Shown here one piece after another: positions 27,202-34,040 of a DNA stretch of 38,204 bases. The notes under the pieces are model-generated. The model did not search any database and had not been told where the DNA came from. It saw only the letters and a program-made list of their open reading frames with translations. This DNA comes from an uncultured Bifidobacterium sp. (GTDB taxonomy: Bacteria > Actinomycetota > Actinomycetes > Actinomycetales > Bifidobacteriaceae), in contig NZ_CASEXV010000096.1 in assembly GCF_949292005.1 (NCBI RefSeq), positions 1-38,204 of the forward strand. The letters are read 5' to 3'. A program made the position numbers and the translations under genes. Every line of letters begins with the position of its first letter. Position 1 is the stretch's first letter.

Positions 27202-27358
27202 CCTCGGGAAGCTTTGGCGAGGGTTTGAATAACCGTTATCGACTCGGCGATGGTCCATCCCGTGATGGTCCGCGGCGTGTCGTGGCGCCCGGGCGGACAC
27301 GCTGGAACGACATCGCGCCGCATGACGTAGGTGTCCTGGACTGACAGGAGTTGCCACA

Positions 27359-27994
27359 ATGGCCAACACAATCGCAATCAAGGGTGAGGTTCGCACCGAA
27401 TTCGGCAAGGGAGTGGCTCGTCGCATGCGCGTCGCTGGCAAGATTCCCGCGACGATCTACGCCGGTGGCGCCGATCCCGATTTCATCGAGCTTCCGATGA
27501 AGGAGACCACACTCGCGCTACGTCGCACGAACGCGTTGTTCACTCTTGAGTTCGGCGGAGAGAAGAAGCTCGCCGTCGTCAAGGACGTTCAGCGCAATCC
27601 TGTGAAGAGAATCGTCGAGCACATTGATTTCTACGAGGTCCGCGCCGGTGAGAAAATCGCCGTCGAGGTCCCTGTCTTCGTCGAGGGGACGCCGAAGGGC
27701 GCCGCCGTGGCGTTCGTGGACATTCAGGAGCTGAGGGTTCGCGCCGATGTGGCCAACCTGCCGGAGCGCATCGTCGTCAACGTCGATGGACTCACCGACG
27801 GAACCAAGGTGTTCGCCAAGGATCTGGAGCTCCCCGAGGGCGCTGAGCTCGACATCGAGGATGTCGAGGCGTCCGTGGTGACCGTCGAGGTTCCTGAGGA
27901 TGCGACCGCGACGACCGCCGGCGAGGAGACCGCCGAAGCCCCAACCACCGACGCCGACGCCGCTCCGGCTGACGCCGACGCAGACAACGCCTGA
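27359..27994 (+). CDS. rplY: 50S ribosomal protein L25 (Ctc/TL5 type)
   Basis: Binds 5S rRNA in the large ribosomal subunit; the two-domain Ctc form is often stress-linked. It has 211 residues. The L25 domain is about 1-93 (ANTIAIKGEVRTEFGKG, KIPATIYAGG, DVQRNPVKRIVEHIDF) and the TL5 beta domain about 95-185. The last 25 residues are a low-complexity Ala/Asp/Thr tail. CAGGAG at 27345-27350 is eight bases before the ATG. It is a single-gene unit between an extended -10 promoter and a strong terminator. Confidence 0.97.
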   Translation: MANTIAIKGEVRTEFGKGVARRMRVAGKIPATIYAGGADPDFIELPMKETTLALRRTNALFTLEFGGEKKLAVVKDVQRNPVKRIVEHIDFYEVRAGEKIAVEVPVFVEGTPKGAAVAFVDIQELRVRADVANLPERIVVNVDGLTDGTKVFAKDLELPEGAELDIEDVEASVVTVEVPEDATATTAGEETAEAPTTDADAAPADADADNA

Positions 27995-28040
27995 TCTTCG
28001 CCACTTCGACGATATCGGTCGAGACGGTAGATAACGATGG

Positions 28041-28069
28041 AAGGGAGCCCAATCGCGGGCTCCCTTTTT
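28041..28069 (+). terminator. Rho-independent terminator after rplY
   Basis: GGGAGCCC (28043-28050), loop AATCGC, GGGCTCCC (28057-28064) and a five-base T-run form a classic terminator 47 bases after the rplY stop. Confidence 0.93.
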
Positions 28070-28157
28070 CATATCGTGAACCAGCGCGCCGCGACGACGC
28101 TCCGTGGTGACACACTGGAGAAGGAGCTCCGCCAGAAGCGGGGTATCAATGTCGAAT

Positions 28158-28176
28158 GCGGCCACTGAAAGGCCGC
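28158..28176 (+). promoter_or_regulatory. Hairpin overlapping the ilvE ribosome binding site
   Basis: GCGGCC (28158-28163) pairs with GGCCGC (28171-28176) around ACTGAAA. The AAAGG that would serve the ATG at 28180 (28168-28172) is partly in the loop and partly in the stem, so folding would hide it. Confidence 0.4.
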
Positions 28177-28179
28177 GGA

Positions 28180-29322
28180 ATGAAGAAGTGGACAATGGCT
28201 GAACAATCACATCACGATCCCACCGAGACGACGAAGCTGGCCGAGCGCTTCGCCGTTCTCCCGAACGAGAATCCCGCATCCGACGCGAAGCGTCAGGAGC
28301 TCATCGACAAGCCCGCCTTCGGGCAGGTGTTCTCGGACAACATGGCCCATATGTCGTGGACGAAGGGGGAGGGCTGGTCGGATAGGCGCATCGAGCCGTA
28401 CGCCCCGCTGAAGATGGATCCTGGCGCATCCGTCCTCCATTACGCGCAGGAATGCTTCGAAGGCCTCAAAGCCTATCATCATGAGGATGGATCGCTGTGG
28501 CTGTTCCGTCCCGACGCCAACGCCGAGCGCTTCCAGAACTCCGCGAAGCGCCTGTACCTTCCCGAGGTGTCGATCGACGACTTCATCGGCTCCGTCGCGG
28601 CTCTGGTCAGGCGAGATGCGGCGTGGGTTCCCACGCGCCGCGAATACACTCTGTACATGAGGCCCTTCATGTTCGCTTCCGAGCCCTTCCTCGGCGTCCG
28701 CGCCCCGGAGGAGGTCGAGTACTGCGTGATCGCTTCCCCTTCTGGCCCCTACTTCGCCGGTGGCGTCAAGCCGGTAAGCATCTGGGTCGAGGACAAATGG
28801 TTCCGCACGGGACCCGGGGGAACCGGATTCGCCAAGTGCGGTGGCAACTATGCGGCCTCCCTTCTGGGAGAATACCGTGGCGTTGACAACGGATGCGAGC
28901 AGGTGTGCTTCGTCGACGCGGCGACCAAGACCTATCTCGAGGAGCTTGGCGGAATGAACATGTTCGTCGTGCACAAGGATGGACATCTTGAGACGCCATC
29001 ACTCACCGGGAACATTCTTCCGGGCGTCACGCGCCGCTCGTTGATCCAGCTCGCCGGGGACAAAGGTCACGACGTCGTCGAGACGATGATCAAGCTTGAC
29101 GATCTTCTCGACCAGATCAAGTCCGGCGAGGTCACCGAGGTGTTCGCCTGCGGCACCGCGGCCATAATCACCCCGATTGGACGGTTCAAGTCCGAGAAGT
29201 TCGATGTGACGGTCGCAGATGGCGGATCAGGTGAACTGACGATGCAGCTGCGAAACGATCTTCTGGGAATCCAGCTCGGCGAGATCGAGGATCCGCACAA
29301 CTGGATGTGGAAGGTCATGTAG
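28180..29322 (+). CDS. ilvE: Branched-chain amino acid aminotransferase
   Basis: PLP enzyme (fold type IV) that interconverts leucine, isoleucine and valine with their 2-oxo acids using glutamate. From ATG 28180 it has 380 residues; ATG 28195 (MAEQSHHD) is an almost equal choice and would drop five residues. AAAGG lies seven bases before 28180. The PLP lysine is Lys219 in GFAKCGGNYAASL; other family motifs are HYAQECFEGLKAY, YMRPFMFASEPFLGV, EELGGMNMFVV, TGNILPGVTRRS and GTAAIITPIG. A single-gene unit with its own terminator. Confidence 0.96.
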   Translation: MKKWTMAEQSHHDPTETTKLAERFAVLPNENPASDAKRQELIDKPAFGQVFSDNMAHMSWTKGEGWSDRRIEPYAPLKMDPGASVLHYAQECFEGLKAYHHEDGSLWLFRPDANAERFQNSAKRLYLPEVSIDDFIGSVAALVRRDAAWVPTRREYTLYMRPFMFASEPFLGVRAPEEVEYCVIASPSGPYFAGGVKPVSIWVEDKWFRTGPGGTGFAKCGGNYAASLLGEYRGVDNGCEQVCFVDAATKTYLEELGGMNMFVVHKDGHLETPSLTGNILPGVTRRSLIQLAGDKGHDVVETMIKLDDLLDQIKSGEVTEVFACGTAAIITPIGRFKSEKFDVTVADGGSGELTMQLRNDLLGIQLGEIEDPHNWMWKVM

Positions 29323-29345
29323 CCCCAGGATCACGGCAGGGGTCC

Positions 29346-29391
29346 AAGGCGGTGGTGCACGGATATGTCGGTGCGCCACCGCCTTGTTTTT
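29346..29391 (+). terminator. Rho-independent terminator after ilvE
   Basis: AAGGCGGTGG (29346-29355) pairs with CCACCGCCTT (29376-29385), with GCAC/GTGC extending the stem inward, followed by G and a five-base T-run. A strong terminator 23 bases after the stop. Confidence 0.93.
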
Positions 29392-29452
29392 ATATCCGCG
29401 CCGGCCACGCTCGCGACGCGCCGTGTGCCCATTCCGTTATGGTTGGTGGCTG

Positions 29453-29458
29453 TATTGT
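29453..29458 (+). promoter_or_regulatory. Candidate -10 box of the TRIC-like gene
   Basis: TATTGT fits TAnnnT and is preceded directly by TG. Transcription would start near 29465, giving a leader of about 87 bases. Confidence 0.3.
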
Positions 29459-29551
29459 GCCTGATGGCTGTGCGGCGCAGTAAGTTTCGTTCCGCCGTTC
29501 CCGCGGACCCGCGCGGATGCAGGCTTGAGAACGATGGAGGGAGGTGGCGGG

Positions 29552-30325
29552 ATGCGCGTCGCGCTTGAAAGCAATGGCTTCTTTATGGGAATCGAGTACC
29601 TCGCGGTGTTCTTCTGCGGGATCATGGGAGGGTTGAGCGCCATCAAGCGCGGCTATGACCTCTTCTCCATCGTGCTCGTCGCCTGGCTGACCGCTCTGGG
29701 CGGAGGGATCCTGCGTGACGTGCTTCTCGGGGATCTTCCGCCTGTGGGGATCTCCGACAGGGGTTTCGTCCTCACGGCTCTTGCGGCCGGACTTGTGGCT
29801 GCGTTCGCCCACCCCGAGGTGGAACGCATGTATTGGACGATGATCGTCGTGGATGCCCTAGCTTTGGGACTTTTCGCGGTCAACGGGACCGCGAAGTCGC
29901 TGTCCATGCATGGCTCGGGCATGACGGCCGTTTTCATGGGCATGTTCACCGCTTTAGGTGGTGGCCTCATACGGGACACTCTTCTCAACGAGGTGCCGAT
30001 GGTCATTCGCGACAGGCACTGGTACGCGGTTCCCACGGCTGTCGGGTGCGTCCTCACGGTTGTGGTCTTCCGCGCCACACAGAGGGGGGACATCGGCTTG
30101 CACATCGAGATGGCTTTGGACGTGGGCATTGTGGCGCTTGTCGTCGTGATGCGGGTCCTGTCCGTGGCTTTCAACATCACGCTTCCCGGAGCCGTGGAGC
30201 GTGACCGCTTCGATTTCCATGAGCAGGGAAGGTATCTGGCGCGGCCTGTCATACATCCTCACGGCCACGGAGCCCGTGGCGGCGGCGGGGGACAGGAAGG
30301 GGACTCACAGGACACCGTCCAATGA
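29552..30325 (+). CDS. TRIC/UPF0126 family membrane protein (putative cation channel)
   Basis: Multi-pass membrane protein of the bacterial TRIC (YicG-like) family; related proteins form trimeric potassium-permeable channels. From ATG 29552 it has 257 residues: GGAGGGAGG just upstream is a fine ribosome binding site, seven bases away. About seven hydrophobic helices are visible in residues 10-205. The internal repeat is plain: ALGGGILRDVLL near 45 and ALGGGLIRDTLL near 135. The last 50 residues are hydrophilic, with a His/Gly-rich run (HPHGHGARGGGGG). Transported ion and role here are not known. It is convergent with rpsT. Confidence 0.9.
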   Translation: MRVALESNGFFMGIEYLAVFFCGIMGGLSAIKRGYDLFSIVLVAWLTALGGGILRDVLLGDLPPVGISDRGFVLTALAAGLVAAFAHPEVERMYWTMIVVDALALGLFAVNGTAKSLSMHGSGMTAVFMGMFTALGGGLIRDTLLNEVPMVIRDRHWYAVPTAVGCVLTVVVFRATQRGDIGLHIEMALDVGIVALVVVMRVLSVAFNITLPGAVERDRFDFHEQGRYLARPVIHPHGHGARGGGGGQEGDSQDTVQ

Positions 30326-30343
30326 TTCCACCAGCGAATATAG

Positions 30344-30380
30344 CTGTGGGCCCGATGCCTTATCGACATCGGGCCCACAG
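30344..30380. terminator. Bidirectional hairpin between the TRIC-like gene and rpsT
   Basis: CTGTGGGCCCGATG (30344-30357) and CATCGGGCCCACAG (30367-30380) are perfect 14-base inverted repeats with a nine-base loop, placed between two convergent genes. There is no T-tract on either side; the reverse strand continues CTATATTCGC. Confidence 0.75.
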
Positions 30381-30408
30381 CACGGGCGGAAACGTCCGTG
30401 GAAACGAC

Positions 30409-30669
30409 TCAGAGAGCGTTAATCGCAAGCGCCAGACCGGACTTGCGGTTGGCGGCCTGGTTCTTATGGATGACGCCGACGCCGGCAGCCTTGTCAAGCT
30501 TGCGGGCAGCGACCTGATAGGCGGCCTGAGCGGCTTCCTTGTCACCGGACGCGATAGCCTCGCGGGTGGCTCGGATGGCGGTCTTGATGCCTGACTTCAC
30601 GGCGACATTGCGCACGTGGGACTTCTCGTTGGTCAGGACACGCTTCTTCTGGGACTTGATGTTTGCCAC
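30409..30669 (-). CDS. rpsT: 30S ribosomal protein S20
   Basis: Binds 16S rRNA early in small-subunit assembly. It has 86 residues, normal for the family, and is highly basic. The opening MANIKSQKKRV, the NEKSHVRN and KSGIKTAIRATREAI stretches and the ending KNQAANRKSGLALAINAL are typical. The start codon is GTG; GGAG lies eight bases before it. It diverges from lepA, also a translation gene. Confidence 0.98.
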   Translation of the reverse strand: MANIKSQKKRVLTNEKSHVRNVAVKSGIKTAIRATREAIASGDKEAAQAAYQVAARKLDKAAGVGVIHKNQAANRKSGLALAINAL

Positions 30670-30714
30670 GGTTTACACTCCATACGACATTGGCTCAATA
30701 GACATACGGTGCTG

Positions 30715-30720
30715 ATGATA
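30715..30720 (-). promoter_or_regulatory. Extended -10 box of rpsT
   Basis: On the reverse strand TGCTATCAT gives TGn plus TATCAT. Transcription would start near 30708, about 40 bases before the GTG. Confidence 0.45.
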
Positions 30721-30800
30721 GCACAATCGGTCGCTCAGCATACGCCATAGGCTTCAGATCGCACAAGCTGGACGGCACGTCCCGTCTCCTTGGCGGACTG

Positions 30801-30806
30801 TAGACT
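30801..30806 (+). promoter_or_regulatory. Candidate -10 box of lepA
   Basis: TAGACT fits TAnnnT, preceded directly by TG. Transcription would start near 30813, giving a leader of about 45 bases that contains the hairpin at 30826-30841. Confidence 0.4.
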
Positions 30807-30825
30807 GGTGTGGCGCGTTGAACGT

Positions 30826-30841
30826 CACCGAATGGTCGGTG
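30826..30841 (+). promoter_or_regulatory. Leader hairpin before the lepA ribosome binding site
   Basis: CACCGA (30826-30831), loop ATGG, TCGGTG (30836-30841). The Shine-Dalgarno AAGGAGGG begins three bases later at 30845. No T-tract follows. Role inferred. Confidence 0.4.
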
Positions 30842-30857
30842 CCGAAGGAGGGCAGTC

Positions 30858-32735
30858 GTGTCGCAACAGAAGAACATCCCGGGGTATACGGACCAATCAC
30901 TGATCCGCAACTTCTGCATCATCGCGCATATCGACCACGGCAAGTCGACAGTCGCCGACCGCATACTCCAGCTTTCGGGAATCGTCCCCGAACGCGAGAT
31001 GAGGGACCGGTTCCTCGATCGGATGGACATCGAGCAGGAACGGGGAATCACCATCAAATCCCAGGCGGTCCGCGTCCCCTGGACCGTTGATGGCACCGAA
31101 TACACTCTGGGGATGATCGACACCCCGGGTCATGTCGACTTCACGTATGAGGTGTCCCGAGCGCTGGCGGCCTGCGAAGGGGCCGTTCTTCTGGTCGACG
31201 CCACACAGGGGATCGAGGCCCAGACCCTGTCGAACCTTTATATGGCAATCGACCATGACCTCACAGTCATCCCGGTGCTCAACAAAATCGACCTCCCCAG
31301 CGCGGAACCAGACAGGCACGCCGATGAGATAGCAGGCCTCCTGGGATGTGAACCATCCGATGTGATGAGGGTCTCCGGCAAGACGGGAGAAGGCGTCTCG
31401 GATCTGCTCGACAGAATAGTGCGTGAGGTTCCCGCTCCGCACGGCGACCCCACGGCCCCGCCCCGGGCGCTGATATTCGACTCCGTGTACGACTCGTACC
31501 GCGGGATCGTCACGTATATCAGAATGGTTGACGGCGAGCTCAGAAGCAGGGGAAAGCTGCGCATGATGGGGATCGGCATGACGCACGATCCCATCGAAAT
31601 CGGCGTGGTCAGCCCCGATATGACACCGACGCAGGCTCTGGGCGCGGGCGAGGTCGGCTACGTCATCACGGGAGCCAAGGATGTGAGCCAGTCCAAGGTG
31701 GGAGACACCATCACCTCGGCGGACAATCCCGCGTCGACCGCGTTGGAAGGCTACCGCGACCCCAAACCGATGGTGTACGCAGGATTGTTCCCGATCGACA
31801 ACGCGCAATTCCCGGACCTCCGCGACGCGCTGGACAAACTCAAACTCAATGACGCGGCCCTGACCTATCAACCGGAGACGTCGGTGGCACTGGGATTCGG
31901 ATTCCGGTGTGGATTCCTGGGACTTCTGCATATGGAGATCGTCTCCGAGCGATTGGAGCGCGAATTCGGCCTGGATCTGATCTCCACGGCTCCGAATGTG
32001 ACCTACGATGTCACCTCCGAGGATGGAAGCGTGCATCATGTCACGAATCCCAGCGAATTCCCCGAAGGTAAGGTCAAAAAGATCATCGAGCCCATGGTCG
32101 CGGCCGACATCATCACGCCCAAGGATTTCATCGGCGCCGTCATGGAACTATGCCAGGACCACCGCGGGGCGATGGGAACGATGGAGTATCTGAGCACGGA
32201 CAGGGTGGAGATGCATTACCGCATTCCCTTGGCCGAGATCGTCTTCGACTTCTTCGACCAGCTCAAAAGCCGCACGAAAGGCTACGCGTCGTTGGACTAC
32301 CACGAGGACGGCGAGCAGGCGGCCGATCTCGTCAAGGTGGACATCCTCATCCAAGGCGATACGGTCGACGCGTTCAGCGCGATAGTCCATCGCGACAAGG
32401 CCTACTCGTACGGAGTGATGATGACCAAGAAGCTGCGAGAGCTGATACCGCGCCAGCAGTTCGAGATCCCCATCCAGGCCGCCATCGGCTCGCGCATCAT
32501 CGCGCGCGAGAACATCAGGGCGCTGCGCAAGGATGTTCTCGCTAAGTGCTACGGCGGCGACATCACAAGAAAGCGCAAGCTTCTCGAGAAACAGAAGGCT
32601 GGGAAAAAGCGGATGAAGATGCTCGGCCACGTGGAGGTGCCCCAGGAGGCGTTCATAGCGGCGCTCTCCACGGGGGCGGCAGGAACGGACCGCGACACCA
32701 AGGACAAGATCCGCGCGGCGGAGAAGTCCTCCTGA
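30858..32735 (+). CDS. lepA: Elongation factor 4 (LepA)
   Basis: Translational GTPase related to EF-G, implicated in ribosome back-translocation or 30S biogenesis. It has 625 residues; most LepA proteins are near 600. The start is GTG after the strong AAGGAGGG (30845-30852). GTPase motifs: AHIDHGKST (23-31), DTPGHVDF and NKIDLPSA. The LepA-specific C-terminal region with GFRCGFLGLLHMEI, KGYASLDYH and AKCYGGDITRKRKLLEKQK is complete. Its stop overlaps the hemW start by one base (TGATG), so hemW is probably translated by reinitiation. Confidence 0.98.
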   Translation: MSQQKNIPGYTDQSLIRNFCIIAHIDHGKSTVADRILQLSGIVPEREMRDRFLDRMDIEQERGITIKSQAVRVPWTVDGTEYTLGMIDTPGHVDFTYEVSRALAACEGAVLLVDATQGIEAQTLSNLYMAIDHDLTVIPVLNKIDLPSAEPDRHADEIAGLLGCEPSDVMRVSGKTGEGVSDLLDRIVREVPAPHGDPTAPPRALIFDSVYDSYRGIVTYIRMVDGELRSRGKLRMMGIGMTHDPIEIGVVSPDMTPTQALGAGEVGYVITGAKDVSQSKVGDTITSADNPASTALEGYRDPKPMVYAGLFPIDNAQFPDLRDALDKLKLNDAALTYQPETSVALGFGFRCGFLGLLHMEIVSERLEREFGLDLISTAPNVTYDVTSEDGSVHHVTNPSEFPEGKVKKIIEPMVAADIITPKDFIGAVMELCQDHRGAMGTMEYLSTDRVEMHYRIPLAEIVFDFFDQLKSRTKGYASLDYHEDGEQAADLVKVDILIQGDTVDAFSAIVHRDKAYSYGVMMTKKLRELIPRQQFEIPIQAAIGSRIIARENIRALRKDVLAKCYGGDITRKRKLLEKQKAGKKRMKMLGHVEVPQEAFIAALSTGAAGTDRDTKDKIRAAEKSS

Positions 32736-33907
32736 TGTCCTTCGGAGTCTACATCCACGTCCCCTTCTGTCTGCGCCGTTGCGGGTACTGCGATTTCAAC
32801 ACCTACACGGCGGTGGACCTCGGGGGGGGCGCCAGCCGTGACACCTACGCCCGGCTGGCCGCCGAGGAGATGCGCTCCATACGTGAGTGGCAGCTTCGCG
32901 AGAACATCGAGGAGCCGGCAGCGTCCAGCGTGTTCTTCGGAGGGGGAACCCCGACGATTCTTCCCGCCGACGATCTGGTGGCTATGCTCGACGCGGTTCG
33001 GAGCATCTGGGGGATACGTCCTGACGCCGAGATCACGACCGAGGCGAATCCGGACACGGTCGACGCGGCGTACATACGACGGCTGGCGGATGGCGGCTTC
33101 ACACGCATCTCTTTTGGCATGCAGTCGGCGGTTCCCCGCGTCCTGCGGACATTGGACCGAACGCATACGCCACGGAACGTCGAGGCCGGGGTAAGCGCGG
33201 CGGACTCGTGCTCCCTGCGTTCCAGCGTCGACCTCATCTACGGAACGCCAGGAGAGAGCCTGTCGGACTGGGAGGCCTCCCTGCATGCCGCGATCGACCT
33301 TGGCGTGCGGCATGTCTCGGCCTACGCCCTGACGATCGAACCCACCACCGGCATGGGGCGCCGTATCCAGAGCGGCACGCTGTCCAGACCCGACGACGAC
33401 GATGAGGCCCGCAAATACGAAATCGCGGACGATATGCTCTCCGCGTCCGGCCTGAGATGGTACGAGATATCGAACTGGTCGCGGCCGGGATACGAAAGCG
33501 TCCACAACCTCTCCTACTGGCGGAATGAGGATTGGGCGGGAATAGGCCCGGGGGCGCATTCGCACTATTCGAAGAACGGACGCGACATCCGGGCTTGGGA
33601 TGTCAAGCATCCACGCGCATGGGCGATCTCCCTGGGGTCGGGAAGGATTCCATGGGCGGGAAGCGAGGCATTGGGAACCCAGGAGCGCGTGGAGGAGGCC
33701 GTCATGCTGGGCATGCGCCTACGGGAGGGACTCGATCCCGCCACGGTCGAATCACTGTCGGGGCGACGCGTCGATCCAACCGCGATTCAATCTCTCGTGA
33801 CCGAGGGTCTCATCGTTCACGAAGGGGACCGTCTCGTCGCGACCCGCCGCGGCAGGCTCCTCAACGACATCGTCATAGGCGCGCTTCTGGATGCGGTCGG
33901 ACAGTGA
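32735..33907 (+). CDS. hemW: Radical SAM protein HemW (HemN-like)
   Basis: Radical S-adenosylmethionine protein; family members named HemW bind heme as a chaperone and lack coproporphyrinogen oxidase activity. From ATG 32735 it has 390 residues; the frame is open upstream inside lepA, without family likeness. The cluster motif CLRRCGYCDF gives Cys12, Cys16 and Cys19, and the following Asp-Phe is the HemW pattern rather than the HemN pattern. FFGGGTPTILP, EANPDTVDAAY, GMQSAVPRVLRTLDRTH and YEISNWSRPGYESVHNLSYW in parts are also typical. A winged-helix-like C-terminus ends the protein. It may use clusters from the Suf system. Confidence 0.94.
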   Translation: MSFGVYIHVPFCLRRCGYCDFNTYTAVDLGGGASRDTYARLAAEEMRSIREWQLRENIEEPAASSVFFGGGTPTILPADDLVAMLDAVRSIWGIRPDAEITTEANPDTVDAAYIRRLADGGFTRISFGMQSAVPRVLRTLDRTHTPRNVEAGVSAADSCSLRSSVDLIYGTPGESLSDWEASLHAAIDLGVRHVSAYALTIEPTTGMGRRIQSGTLSRPDDDDEARKYEIADDMLSASGLRWYEISNWSRPGYESVHNLSYWRNEDWAGIGPGAHSHYSKNGRDIRAWDVKHPRAWAISLGSGRIPWAGSEALGTQERVEEAVMLGMRLREGLDPATVESLSGRRVDPTAIQSLVTEGLIVHEGDRLVATRRGRLLNDIVIGALLDAVGQ

Positions 33908-33976
33908 GAGGTGGTATCCCGGGAATCGCCTGTACATCATATGGACACGGTGTGCGGCGTCGACATGTCCGGGCTG

Positions 33977-33982
33977 TATCGT
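33977..33982 (+). promoter_or_regulatory. Candidate -10 box of gltB
   Basis: TATCGT fits TAnnnT, preceded directly by TG. Transcription would start near 33989, about 50 bases before the gltB start and before the hairpin at 34004-34020. Confidence 0.3.
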
Positions 33983-34003
33983 GTGATGGCACTGTTCAAC
34001 AAC

Positions 34004-34020
34004 GACGGGTCAGGCCCGTC
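34004..34020 (+). promoter_or_regulatory. Leader hairpin before the gltB ribosome binding site
   Basis: GACGGG (34004-34009), loop TCAGG, CCCGTC (34015-34020). The purine-rich ribosome binding stretch GGAGTGAGG (34024-34032) starts three bases later. No T-tract. Confidence 0.4.
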
Positions 34021-34040
34021 TCTGGAGTGAGGTGATTGTG

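Noticed and set aside
27518..28279. A 253-residue reverse-strand frame across rplY, its terminator and the ilvE start
   Set aside because: It runs through a strong terminator and two well-supported genes, with low-complexity Gly/Arg-rich content.
29365..29568. A 67-residue forward frame between ilvE and the TRIC-like gene
   Set aside because: It begins inside the ilvE terminator stem and has no ribosome binding site or recognisable sequence.
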